From Phytoseiulus persimilis (lineage: Eukaryota > Arthropoda > Arachnida > Mesostigmata > Phytoseiidae), in contig CM075102.1 in NCBI GenBank assembly GCA_037576195.1, forward strand, positions 8,742,001-8,806,000: a stretch of DNA of 64,000 nucleotides. Direction: 5' to 3'. Position 1 is the first letter of the stretch, and each line of letters opens with the position of its first letter. The position numbers and the translations under genes are program-made. Shown here piece after piece: positions 51,061 to 61,908 of this stretch. The notes under the pieces are model-generated. The model saw only the letters and a program-made list of their open reading frames with translations. It was not told the origin of the DNA and made no database searches.

Positions 51061-52229
51061 CTGCAACAAAATAATTCATGTGAAATCTTGAGCTCTGAGG
51101 AGTGTCGGAGCCAAGTGGAACCGATGTAGGATCAAACGCGGATTCTCTGTTTCGCTTCCAGCGTTCGCGGATTGAAACGGCTCGAACACGGTTCCAGGAA
51201 TGGGAGCTGCTCCGATGAGAGTGAACGATACAGCTCCCCCAACTCCACAAGCCTGAAACTATGCCTCGGGACATCCCGCTTATATGTACTTGAGCTGAAC
51301 CTGAGTTCAGGCTGTGATTGTTCACAGAGGAGACAAACTGAGACGATTCAGGCTCCATTCCATCTTCCTTCCGATCGATTCACAGTGACTTGATGTGAGA
51401 CACTTATCGAGTTCTGCCGCCTCTTGTCCTTGAGCACGTTTGGGTGAACATATCATGTCGCCTGGTCGGCCGATCTCCAAACAGCGTGGGAGTCAACAAC
51501 GGCTAAATCGATTGGACAATCCCGCCCCACTATCCGAATGCCGTTTCTCACTTCTGACTCAACTGAGCAGTATCAGAGGGTTTTCGGGAGCTGGACTTTG
51601 AGGGGTTCCCGGAGAGCACAACTGCGAAGTGTTCCAACAACTCGAGCCACATCATGTTTCAGACGGAAGAGGTAACTAACCACAATGAGGCCCCGTCGAA
51701 CGAAACAAAACCATCTGTGGCGGCCGAGTCAATGCAGCACTTATCGTTAAGGATGAACTTACTTTGAGGAGGATGCCATCCTTGGAATGGTATTGGATCG
51801 AGTCCCGATCTCCTGTTGCGCCACAACCAGTCACGTTCCCAAGTCCTTCGATCAGCCCACTGGACCGGGATTTGTTACTTAACGGTTCCAACCTGAACAC
51901 TGCGTGTGAGCAAGAAAGTCGGTGTCTCGGTCCCCAACCAACCAGCAGCCTCGACGAATGAATACAGCGGCGCCGTTTCCTGTCGGTGAGTCTCGACTGG
52001 AGCGGCCGCTTGTTTGTGCATCAAATACTATCTTCCTCTCTCATCCAGGCAAGATTCAGCGGCGAGGGCCGCCGACCGATGCAGCCCGAGCGGTCACAAA
52101 GTCACAACAGACAGAGGGGAGAGGATAAGTACACTTGGCGCCGAAATTCAAAGCTCGGCCCTAGGACCGTCTGGGATATTGTTACCAAGTGACCAACACA
52201 CTATTGGCTTCGAGACGAAGCCCCTCGCT
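51061..52229. other. TFIIB upstream region, no other gene supported
   Basis: Should contain the TFIIB first exon and promoter. A minus frame at 51358-50987 overlaps the TFIIB acceptor and is a shadow. Frames around 51676-52367 show no domain. Confidence 0.35.
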
Positions 52230-52680
52230 CAGTGGCGTATCCAAGATTTTGCCTGGAGGAGGGAAGGAGAGTGGGGCACTGAGATTTTTATCGGTTCTCC
52301 TACCTCCCACGCGTTTTGCAACACCCTGAAGGAGTCTTCCCTTCATCTGATCGAAAACCATTCATAGGGAATCTATAAAATCTATCCGTTTGAAGGAGTC
52401 AAATGAGAACTGTGGGATCGCTATGTCCGAAACATCAGGAGAGCTTACGTTCGACTCGAAAACTCAGGAGCGAGGCGTTGAGGTTTTTGTTTCTCATGTG
52501 ATTCGGCATCGATAGTCTTCATTGATCGATTATACCATATCATATTACACTTTGCTCGGTTTCGGAAGGCTGGACATCCAAGATTCGTTACAGAAGTTCT
52601 ACCAAGATACTGTGAGCTCGGAAGTTTTCGCCGGGGGGTGTCGGAAGCCTGCTCGGGCCCCCACCCTGGCTACGCCACTG
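52230..52680. mobile_element. hAT-type MITE, 451 bp
   Basis: Left end CAGTGGCGTATCCAAGATTT; right end, read inward on the minus strand, CAGTGGCGTAGCCAGGGTGG. The first 10 bp are identical and most of the next 8 match. Flanks are CCCTCGCT (52222-52229) and CCCTTGCT (52681-52688): an 8-bp duplication with one mismatch, the length made by hAT transposases. No transposase coding sequence is inside, so it is a non-autonomous element. Confidence 0.85.
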
Positions 52681-53959
52681 CCCTTGCTCGTTCGTTCTTG
52701 GAACAGAAATTCTCTACGCGGAGTCTACACGGACGAATCCTCGTATTTGCTCCGTGCCAGAATCGAAAACTCGCGACTGAGGAAACTTGCTGGGCGGTCG
52801 CTCAGAATGTTCGACCACTGGCGCGAGCCCCAGGTTAATGCGGAGCTAAGGACATCATAAGGATCGGAAGTTTTGCAGCGCTTCAGGAATTCGTATGTCG
52901 TGAATTCGTGAAAGGAGCCTCGTCCACATCTAAGTGAACGAGGCTCAGAGACTTCCCCTCATCTCACCGCTGAGCAAGCGATTTCGGCCGTTTCCTGGAG
53001 CATATTCCACAGAACCGGGTCTCCGGTTTTTCGTGGAATGTTTCGACTCAGATGATGCTCCCTACTTCACAGGAGGAGATCTCAGTCTTTCTCCGGTGCG
53101 CCGTCCCGTCCTGGAAGCTTCTCGTGGGAACGTGGTGTGGGTTGGATCGGAAGAAACCTCCTTCTTAAGAGAACTGTCGAAGGGAGCTCAGCCTATGACT
53201 AGACCTTGGTAGATGCTGAGGATCTTTATTTCTCCGTTCGTGAACGCCTTCGGTTTCAGAAAGTTCCCGGTCGGGAGCATTCAATCTGATCGGTATGAGT
53301 CAGAATCTACGGCCGATGAACTCCTCCCCGATTCCTACGCAGCAGAGATTTCGAATCAACCGCTCTATTTGATCAGAGGATCCTCTGCATTCCCAGGGAG
53401 GCGACTCTCCGGAGACTTTTTGATCACCGCTCACGGTTCCTTGTTTGCTTTCTTGCGATGAAAGGTACATGAAATGTGTTTCCATCTCCGAACTTACGAA
53501 CGCAAACCATACCGATAGTCCTCATCCAGCCTCATCTTGAACGATGCCTCCCAACACCAAGAGCAGCGGTCTTCAGCGCAAACGCTCCGAGAAAAAATAT
53601 GAAGCAGAATATTCGGGTCCTCGATCATCTCGAAAAAGAAGCCGATAATCTCAAGACAGGTTTAATGCTCCGATTACAGGATAAGTAAAAGACGTCATAA
53701 TGTTCTCTCGTTTCCGACATCGGACAGCGAAGTGGTTCACTGCTCAACGTTGTCGCAATGGTTGAAAATTTCCTGTGTTGCTAGAAAAAGCTTCTCACAC
53801 AGTTGAATGTTCATCAGAAGTTTCGACACGGTCTCCTCCCGGCAGTCCCTGGAAATATTCAACATTCAAGAAGCTTTCGAATGAGCAGTCAGTCTCTCCT
53901 TCGGCGATCTGAAGGACTTCGATCTTGACGGCCTCCTTCACAAACGGAGGAGGATCCGC
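52681..53959. other. no firmly supported gene
   Basis: Frames at 52934-53212 (+), 53213-53461 (+) and 53485-53300 (-) look mildly coding but lack motifs and consistent splice partners. A 34-codon basic plus-strand frame, MPPNTKSSGLQRKRSEKK..., starts near 53544. Confidence 0.3.
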
Positions 53960-55628
53960 TCACGGCCCCGCGGAATCCAGTTGTAGCCTTAGGTCTTCCG
54001 CCTCGGGAGAGGGCGCCAAACGATGATAGAGTTTCAATACGACTCTTCGTAGTTAAATGCGAGCGAGAAAAGGTCATTCACCTATAGTATCCGTATGGTG
54101 CTGAAACTTCGTTGTCAAGGGCCGCATAGAGAACAGTCTGGCAGCCTTGGAATGGGGTACGAACGGCGAGGAAAGAGAATACGGCAAGCGCAGGCAGGCT
54201 CAACCATTTGGTCGAGGAACGTCGGTGTCTGCCCAAATTCGTCGCAACAATTCCGGGGGACACTGATGAGCAGGTCAGAAATGGATATCTGTCGAGGTAG
54301 GAAAAAAAGGGTTTAATTGATGAACACTCGAAACAGCCAGCCAACACGACTGACTGAGAGCTCTGTTGATTCAGGCCCGAATCCCGCCTTTGAAGCCTTT
54401 GTGGATCCGTTCATCGAACTGCGCCTGACTTGCTTTCATAATCTTATCCAAGTCGTTATTTTCGTCTTTTTTTCTGGGAAACATCCATATAACTCAGGAA
54501 CTTCTGCGCCGGCCCCTTCAGATTGATTTCCGCATATTCCTCTCGTTTGAGGTATCAAGGGCTCGGAAGTGCGTACCTGCGACTGATTTCCCTCGTGAAA
54601 AGCATTCCAGCCAGCTTGGAATCGTAGTATGCCGCTTTGCTATTGTAATTTGACTCAGTCATACACAGATCATGAATGTGGGCTTCACCGGTGATTGCCT
54701 GAATCCGGTCCGGAGCCTTGGAGAGCTTGTACAAACTCGACGACAGCTGTAAAAACAGTTCGATGAGTTCAAGAATGTAGGATGGCCCTCGGCATCGTGT
54801 TCACAAGTCCTACTCACTTGGATCAAACGGGGGGCTTGACTTTTTTTCAACAAACTCAACACACCGAGAGTGAGCCGCGCGTGACCAAAGTAGTTCACCC
54901 CCATCTGCAGCTCCAGGCCTTGCTTAGTTCTGGAGGGCGGGAATCGTTTAAGAAATCGTGGACATGGCTCTGCTTTTCTGGAGGCTGAGTTTTATTGGAT
55001 ACGCCACAGTGACTCACTCTTCGTAAGGACAGAAGGCTACTCCAGCGTTTAGTATAAGAACATCGATTCTCGGCAGATGCTTCTTGCATAGACGGCAGAA
55101 AGAGTCCACCGAATCAAAGTCTGCGAGATCGACCTAGAACACGGCAGAAAAAGCTCGTACTCCGACGCCAGCTGAATCGAGAATCCATTCTGTGGATATG
55201 AGGACAATTTTGGCTCATCGAGTTTCGGGAACCGGCTTCTTACGTACTGCCAGACACATTGTCTTGACTTTCTCGTTCTGCTCCCGGAATTCCTCAGCCA
55301 GGAGCTTCGCTTTTGGAACATCCCTGCAAGCGAGCACAACGGTGGCTCCCCGCAGAGCCAATTGCTCGGCAGCTGCTTTACCGATACCTGGAGAAGAACA
55401 GCGTCAATCTTCCCAATGGATCACATATCACGCAGACCGCAACGGTGCGCAGACGAGATGACACTGACCCGAGGTAGCTCCCGTGATCACGATGATGAGA
55501 TTCGAGCAGTCGACATCTTTCTTGAATTCGCCCCAACGAGAAGATATCCATCTGCGCATGGCGTATGAAGCCGCAAAAGTGATCGCCGCGCTTTTGCAGA
55601 GCGTGACTATCATTGTGGACGAAGGCAT
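53960..55628 (-). CDS. retinol-dehydrogenase-like short-chain dehydrogenase, 329 aa, seven exons
   Basis: NAD(P)(H)-dependent oxidoreductase of the SDR superfamily, closest in pattern to the RDH11-14 group, which act on retinoids or other lipid aldehydes/alcohols at the ER or mitochondrial membrane. Exons 55628-55469, 55387-55248, 55133-55018, 54929-54818, 54746-54577, 54288-54082, 54044-53960 join in phase. A short hydrophobic N-terminal segment could anchor the protein. Cofactor motif TGATSGIG (49-56), the ACRD segment, NAG (129-131), a Ser cluster around 178-180, catalytic YYDSK (Tyr 216, Lys 220), then SPGIVATNLG. The loop between the fourth strand and the active site is slightly long. 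A second ATG at 55613 is a possible start. The stop of the next gene upstream is 10 bp away. Confidence 0.9.
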
Positions 55629-55638
55629 TGAGGCGATG

Positions 55639-56633
55639 TCACTCTTTGCAAGGAGGAAGCTCTCCCTCGGATCTCCCTCGTTGTTCCTTCAGCCTAAGAC
55701 GTGCCTCTTCGTCCAGGCTCAGGAAGAACTTGATTTCTGTCAGGACGAAAACGCGTACAGCGGGATCCGGAATATTCTGCACCTGTGGAACAAAGAGGCG
55801 TCTTGATGATTGAACGGAGTCTCTTGTGCCGTGGGAATGAGGGCACGAGAGTGTCTCTTTCCCTTGGGGTCGTTTTCCAACATGCAGCAAGGAATTAATA
55901 CCTCCGTCAGAGCGATGGCCCCGCCGTCCTTGTAGTAATCGACGAGGGCTTCAGCGTACCTACGAAAAGAAAGACTCCAGCATGACCCCGGAAGACTTGC
56001 AGTCTCATTTGGATAGCAATATGTCCATCGACTTCTGAGTGGGAGACTATCATGGGAAAGTTTACTTCAAATATGTGCATTCACTGCAACCAGATCCGCA
56101 ACACTCTTCCGCCGATGGAGGACTTGGAACTTCACCTCCCGACGCACACCGATACGATAGAGATGAACTCAGTAATCTGCGTGCTTGAAGGAGATTTCGT
56201 TTCAACATGAAGGCTCCTGTAATCGTTTGGAATACATTGAACGCTTGAATCTATTCTCCGCAATTTCAGAGTGTTGGAATGCGAGCGTGAAGTTTGCTCC
56301 GCGAATGACATCGGGAGGAAACGGATGGGCTCCCAGTTGAGTGGATGTCCAATTCAATTGAAACCCAGGAGGCCGGAGAGGTGAGAATGAACACTTGGCA
56401 GCTCGTTCCCGGCGCAGGTGCCGTTTCGAGTGGGAGACTTCACGTGCGAACGAACTCTAGCCATTCATTCTGGCATTCTCTCGACAGTCGAGTCCTCTTA
56501 GTCGTCCACAGAGGATGATATTCCTGCATGACCTGTGAGAACTCCTTGAGAGGAATTATGAGCTGACGAAACCGGGTCTTGTCGTTGGCACTTACTTTCC
56601 AGCATCAAGAGCGGAATCCAGAACAGCAGACAT
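55639..56633 (-). CDS. small unrecognised gene, three exons, 79 aa (possibly 5' incomplete)
   Basis: Exons 56633-56596, 55959-55902, 55782-55639 join in phase through consensus donors (GTAAGT, GTATTA) and acceptors (GTAG, ACAG). The product starts MSAVLDSALDAGKYAEALVD, continues YYKDGGAIALTEVQNIPDP and has a helical, charged C terminus (LTEIKFFLSLDEEARLRLKE). The frame is open for nine codons above the ATG, so an upstream exon is possible. No signal peptide or membrane span; no family recognised. It is on the same strand as the SDR gene and ends 10 bp before that gene's first ATG. Confidence 0.5.
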
Positions 56634-56998
56634 GAATTCGTACAAAGGGAACCAAGACTATCTGCGCGTAACTTGAAACGTTCGAAACCTCACTGTAGAC
56701 ACAGAGGGGGAGAAGGGCTCGGTTCTGGGATTTGCCCATTCAAGGGAGGTCTTTCGCGGAGACCAACACTGATCGGTTCGACGTTACTCCTCAGCTGAAC
56801 GTGTATTCACGAACGAGAACGAGGAGGGGAAATCCTCGAAGGTCGCAGAGCGGATCCGTTCCCGTACGAAACGGCTGTCTACTTGAGCTTCCCCAGCGGC
56901 CGACTGAGACAACGGCCTCTGCTGTGCGCCGGTGCCATCCTGCCTGTATGTACAGGTACGGGAAGTTCTTCGGGGTTTGAAATCAATATGGAATGAAC

Positions 56999-57252
56999 AT
57001 GTTAGAGGGGAAATTCGTGCTCAGCGGCACACTAGCTAGGAGGCTCAATCCGGAAATAAATGTTTGGGAGTCGTTGACCAAACAAGACTTAGTGAGAGGG
57101 CGCTCTGTTACGCGAAGAGGGAACAACGGCAGAACAACGAGCCGATAGAAGACTCTGAGCCAGAATCTTCCTACGAGTCCGTTAGTGAGGATCTCGCCGA
57201 GATGGGGTTCCGAGGGTTTATAGTGAAAGGATTGATCACTTCGGCGCTTTAA
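56999..57252 (+). CDS. possible small two-exon gene, 70 aa
   Basis: 56999-57091 encodes MLEGKFVLSGTLARRLNPEI and about 11 more residues, ending at a GTGAGA donor. Removing 41 bp up to GGCAG joins in phase to 57133-57252, an acidic Ser-rich stretch ending GFRGFIVKGLITSAL. A 41-bp intron is very short, so an alternative is a decayed frame with one shift. Not recognised. Confidence 0.3.
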
Positions 57253-57299
57253 GTGGCGTGGGTTCTGGTAAGAACCGAGTCTGCTGAATCGCTCGGCTC

Positions 57300-57383
57300 G
57301 TTGGCCGTGTGGCATAAACCAACGCCTTAGGTGCCACGCTAAGCTAGCAATCGCGGGTTCGATCCCCGGCCGACAGAAAAAAA
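57300..57383 (+). mobile_element. tRNA-derived SINE-like sequence
   Basis: An RNA polymerase III A box (TGGCCGTGTGG, 57302-57312) and a near-consensus B box (GGGTTCGATCC, 57355-57365) lie about 43 bp apart. A run of A follows at 57377. GTTGGCC and GGCCGAC could pair as an acceptor stem, but then overlap the T stem by two bases, and no normal anticodon arm can be drawn. A decayed tRNA or SINE head therefore fits better than a working tRNA gene. Confidence 0.45.
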
Positions 57384-57599
57384 TTCTTATGTGGTAAAAA
57401 GAGGATTTAATTCGTATCAGAATCAAATCCGAACCATCTTAAGACCCAAGCCCACCGCCCGCAATGGGATTTGCGAGGCGATAGGGAGTGTTACTGAAGC
57501 AATACCGAAAGGTGATCCCAGGACACTTCTGAGGGCTGGCTGGGAGGTTCAGCCGGAAAACAAAGAGTCTGCTGAATCTAGACTCGGATGCATCCGCTC

Positions 57600-57812
57600 T
57601 CACGTGTTGCATTTCAACAGAACACAATCTTTGCGAAGAAAAGTTGAGCCCGAGGATCTAGATTGAAGAAAATCCAAATCCGACCCAGATTTGGATTCGA
57701 GATCGTAGAAGGTGGGATGGGCGGCCTGAATAGCTCCCCTCATTCCCGTCACTGATCCCATGACTATAACGCCTGGAACAGTATACCTCATCATCTGCTC
57801 AAGAACGGCCAC
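57600..57812 (-). other. possible exon, unrecognised
   Basis: A 70-codon frame with a hydrophobic patch (YTVPGVIVMGSVTGM) and a Ser/Asp/Leu-rich second half. It has no ATG at its start and an imperfect acceptor (TATAAG). It could belong to the minus-strand gene whose exons lie at 59716-60797, with the foldback element in an intron. Confidence 0.22.
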
Positions 57813-58179
57813 TTATACGAGCGGAGTTCGATGCATTGATGTGATTTACAGAAGCACACAAGAGAATCATGATCCATGATCACAGGCGGAACCTAAAAAT
57901 ATCATTCGCGTTCTCTGAATTTCTTGGTACAGTTCAACACAACTTCTCGACGATGAATATTGAAGGAGGTCCACTGTCGGAGTTGGCTGTCGAAACGAGT
58001 CGCAGAGCTTATCCAACGACTTGCGAGAGTTTCACCACGTATCCCCACCGGAAGAGACAGACGACTTCTGGCACATGACTTCCGGTGAGTTTTGAGTTGG
58101 AGGATTCATCCTTCTTCGGAAACTCTGAGCGTTATAAGTTCAGAAAGGTCTGCTATCGGGTACTGTGAGACTGCTATCT

Positions 58180-59432
58180 GTAAGAAGGGCGAACGATCGT
58201 TTCAACCTTGGCGTCAAGATCGACCTCCTGACAAGATCGCGTCCTCTTTGCATTCGGCCCGTAACTTCCAGGGAAGCCGGATTCGAAAAAGTTTTGAATG
58301 GCAGAGAGCTCTCAGATTGGTCCAAAGTACCCGATAAGAAACTTCATGGTTCGAAACGATCGTTTTTTTCTCCGAAAGTCGACCTCAGTTTCTCTTTCCG
58401 GTGTATAACCCTGGATCCCGAAAAATCGAGCCCGAAATGCATGAAGCCGAAAAATCGAGTCCGATAAGCCTGAAGCCGAAGAGCGTGAAGCCGAAAACCT
58501 CCTCACCCAACAGCGGAGCGGTCGGGACTGGTTTAGCGGGGAGGAATTGCAGCTTCGTTACGCTCAGCCTACCTACTTCATCTGCCTCGCTTACATCCTC
58601 GCTGTTCCGCATTCACGGTCCCCTGTTCGAACTGAGCCAAGGTGGAGCTGCTACAGGAAGCGATCTGCTGAACGCGAATCTTGCAGTTCCCGAGGTCAAC
58701 TTGCTAGAACCGAAGAGGAACCTTCACCTCCAGCTCTAGTACTATTCGCAGAATACGCTGTCACTACCGTCAATTCTTCCCACCGGAAGGGGAAAACCGG
58801 AATCGATCAGCGATTGCTTCGCTGTCTGGAAGTAAATCGTTGAAGCCACCGACGGCCGGTGTACTTCGTGGTCAACATGTGATTCGGTGAACCAGACGGT
58901 TCGGTGATATCACGTATCGGTGCTCCCGAATCACCTTAATGAGCCTGTGACCTGCCCGGGACTCTCATTGGCACCGAGCGGCGAGTCGAGCTCACCGATT
59001 CTTCGCAGCAGGTGTGTGTCATCCAATGGAGTCTCACAAATGTACAGATCGACGGAACGACACAGAAATTCCATCCCGCCAGACCAGTCCCGACCACTCC
59101 GCTGTTGGGAGAGGAGGTTTCCGGCTTCATGCTTTTCGAGCTTGATTTTTCGGCTTCATGCGCTTCGGGTTGGAATTTTTTACTTGTTGGACCCTAACCC
59201 TCCAAGACGAATAAGTAGAGAAGCTCGATTTTCGGAGGGAAGGAAAAGTGGATCGACCTAGCAACTCTCAAGTTGGGTAGCTTGGACCAATCTACAAACT
59301 TTTTGCCATCGTGAAGTTTTGCGGATTCGGCTTCCCTGAGGGGATGAGAGACAAATGCATAGGGGACGCGTTTTGTCAAAGGGTCAGCTCTTGACGTCAA
59401 GGTTGAAACGATCGTTCCTCCTTCTCGCAGAT
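58180..59432. repeat. foldback element: long inverted repeat, arms about 370 bp
   Basis: 58180-58560 recurs inverted at about 59062-59432, separated by about 500 bp. Matching pieces include CGATCGTTTCAACCTTG at one outer end and CCCAACAGCGGAG.GGTCGGGACTGGT near the inner ends. Arms differ by substitutions and small indels (roughly 70-80% by eye). Both arms carry fragments of the same frame (NDRFNL.VK..., DWSK.P), so two copies of one element in opposite orientation is an alternative. Within the left arm, CGAAAAATCGAGCCCG is repeated in tandem. Confidence 0.8.
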
Positions 59433-59715
59433 CCTGAGCTAGAAATCTGCAGTTGTTGGGCGTTTCACCAGCCTCCTACAGTGCGTCGACCTTGGCACTT
59501 CCGAATCCGATCGGTGGGAATTCAAGAGTTTGTCGACCACTTTTTTTGAGAAAAGTTGAAAGTCAGAAAAGGCAATCTTTGAGTCGATTCACAGAATTCG
59601 GGGAGAAGAAGATGCGCCATGCTTCCAGATATCGAACGCGAAAAAATTCAGAAGCGGGTGATTTACCACCGAGTTATGAGAAAAAGAAGAGAGAGCGAGG
59701 AAGTTCCCGACTTAC

Positions 59716-60797
59716 GATGACCACCTTGCATGTGGAGACGATGATCCAACTGCACGGAGGTGGAGATCAAACAGTCGCTGCAGATATGCGGATCGATATC
59801 GAATAAGTCGACGATTCTCCGAAGGAAGAACAACAATGTCATCATCGTTCCCCGCATTACTTGAGGCGATTCCTGTCTGAGTGAGTTGACAATGAGATGC
59901 TTCCCGAAGAGGGATTCAATACGTCGTCACCACAAAACATAGCGTGGTCAGAGACTCAGGATTCTTACCCACCGGTGATTCCCGGCTCAACCGGTTCCTC
60001 AGTAGAATTGAAGCTAGCGATCGATCGCCCATCCGCGGATCAAGGCGCTCTCACGTTAGCAAAGACGGGAGCTACTCATTCAAAGTTACTTCGGCCATCT
60101 CATACATCAATCAATCGCCATAGCAAATCGTCAGCGCCAATGATCGGAACTTTTCCGGTTGCTGGAAATTCAACTGTTCGAAGCTCTGCCTCTGCGCTTA
60201 TTCGTCGAGCGCTGAGTGAGAGCGGACAAGCAATCGTTGTCGAGAGCCAATGCAATGTAAGCTAACCCGTCTCCAGAGAGAAATGTTGCGTGAGCTCGAT
60301 TTCGTTATTCTTCTCTGAAGGCCCACATGGGCCTTCATGAACCTCAATTCATCTTGAAAACGGCCGTCGATTCAGATGGTCAGGAAGGCTGTGCTCAGTG
60401 CATGAGTTCCGTCTTGCCTGTGGGCGGTTCGGGCAAGTCGGGCAAGTCGGATAGTCCAGATCCGTGTCTACTTGGAGATGATGATGAAACAATTTCTCGT
60501 GGTTTGATTCCGCCCAGAGAATCTCTGAGCATATGTTTGGGAACACTTGAGAGACGAACGACAATCGGTAGACGTTCATACCTCGTGACCCATGGGCGCA
60601 AACGCAACGTGGCCACCATCTGGCCGGATCTCGAGCTGTCCGAGGTTTAACCACGGGCTTTGTCCATTCTGATTCCAGTAGGCAAAGATTCTACTCCTCG
60701 CCCTCATCTCTATACTACTGCTGTGCAAAGTGCTCGTTGTGAAGTTTGGACCGGGCTTGTTGAACGTTTCAGCGCAAGGTATCACATACACAGTCAT
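59716..60797 (-). CDS. possible minus-strand gene, first two exons
   Basis: 60797-60582 begins at an ATG (MTVYVIPCAETFNKPGPNFT) and reads ...FAYWNQNGQSPWLNLGQLEI... to a GTATGA donor. 59876-59716 continues in phase 0 (TGIASSNAGNDDDIVVLPSE...) after a CTCAG acceptor and ends at a consensus GTAAGT donor. Later exons were not placed. No family recognised. The first exon overlaps the plus-strand candidate at 59897-60650 by about 70 bp, so at most one of the two models is likely correct there. Confidence 0.35.
59897..60650 (+). CDS. possible plus-strand gene, two exons
   Basis: 59897-60255 starts with an ATG (MLPEEGFNTSSPQNIAWSET) and is Ser/Thr-rich. A GTAAGC donor and a CTGAAG acceptor join it in phase 0 to 60321-60650, a mixed-charge segment ending ATIWPDLELSEV. 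No signal peptide, no motif. It conflicts with the minus-strand model over 60582-60650. Confidence 0.28.
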
Positions 60798-61033
60798 TAA
60801 GCACCGGCAGAACCCACTTGGAACCGATGACTCATCTCATTCTCCTGAGTGGTACAGGTCATCCTGAAAGTATTGCCACCGTCCGATTTCGGAACCGAGA
60901 AACGCTCGAAAATCTGGGGCGCTCCATTGAGCTTGAATTTCTAAAAATATTCGTGTATTCGAACGTACGATCGAAGCGAAACCAGGCTCTCACTCAACTG
61001 CGTTTCCCAAGCTCCCGCTCGAATTGATTGCAG

Positions 61034-61908
61034 ATGAGAACCATGACGATGAACATGACATTACGAATATCACGGGACTCGGGCTCATGCAACTGATGGA
61101 CCCTCTCGATGTTAAGGATTTCGAGATCAATGGCTTCGCAGCATCCGGGGCAGGTGTACAGCAGAGAATTCGTGAAGTTGATCTGATCGAAGTCGAGTAT
61201 CCCACCCAATGTGACGATTCTTGCCTCATTTAGTTGATCGAGTTCACTTCAGATTAAAGTTTACGGCCTATCCAATGCAAAACGATCGGGCTTCGCCACA
61301 ATCGTAGCGCAGGGAGACGAGATGATGTTGGACGCGAATTTCACGTTCAAAGACCTGCGCAGCAATGGTTCTTTCATTTTCTACGCCGCGATAGTTGTTC
61401 CGCTGCGGGGGGGATTCGAAATGCGGTTTGGCAAGATTGACGTCTCAACTAGAATCAACGTGAGTTATTATTCCAGTCCTGAGAAACCGGCCTGCCCGTC
61501 CAGCACAGTGACAAGATCTTCACGAAGCATGTGCCTCGCGTCTGTGCCTCGCGAAACGTTCATTGCTAGATTCTCCAGTGTGTCGTCTCATTTCAGGTGA
61601 CGGGAAAAAGTATCCGTTTGGTCCATGTCAAGGTCGTCGACACACAGAATATTAGGTTTACCGAATTGACTGGTTTACCGACTCCTCTCAATATCTTTGC
61701 TCTACGCGTGAGCAACAAAAAGATCAGGGACTCTGTCGCCGAGTATCGTGCGGCAATGGAGGATTCGATTAGCACAGCAATCAATGATGAGATCCGGAGA
61801 TTAACCGATCCCGATTATCTCCCGGCTGTCAAAACAGACAAGTTCCACTCCGTTTCTTCCTCTCCGACTCCTTCCCGCCGACCCCGTCACATCCCGAGGC
61901 TCCTTTGA
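61034..61908 (+). CDS. takeout/JHBP/group-7 mite allergen-like lipid-binding protein (5' exons missing)
   Basis: Secreted lipid carriers of the TULIP fold; insect members bind juvenile hormone or other hydrophobic ligands, and mite group 7 allergens share the fold. Exons 61034-61176, 61253-61459, 61597-61908 join in phase. Visible family pattern: DPLDVKDFEI, then RE-IKVYGLSNAKRSGFATIV..., a long beta-rich middle (FIFYAAIVVPLRGGFEMRFGK) and a C-terminal helix (YRAAMEDSISTAINDEI). The last 25 residues are Ser/Pro/Arg-rich. The donor at 61177 (GTTGAT) is weak; a second one 18 bp later would add six residues. The N-terminal exon with the signal peptide was not found; it should lie between about 60800 and 61030. 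Confidence 0.72.

Noticed and set aside
57300..57375. Functional tRNA gene
   Set aside because: The B box is good, but acceptor and T stems compete for the same bases and no anticodon arm can be drawn.
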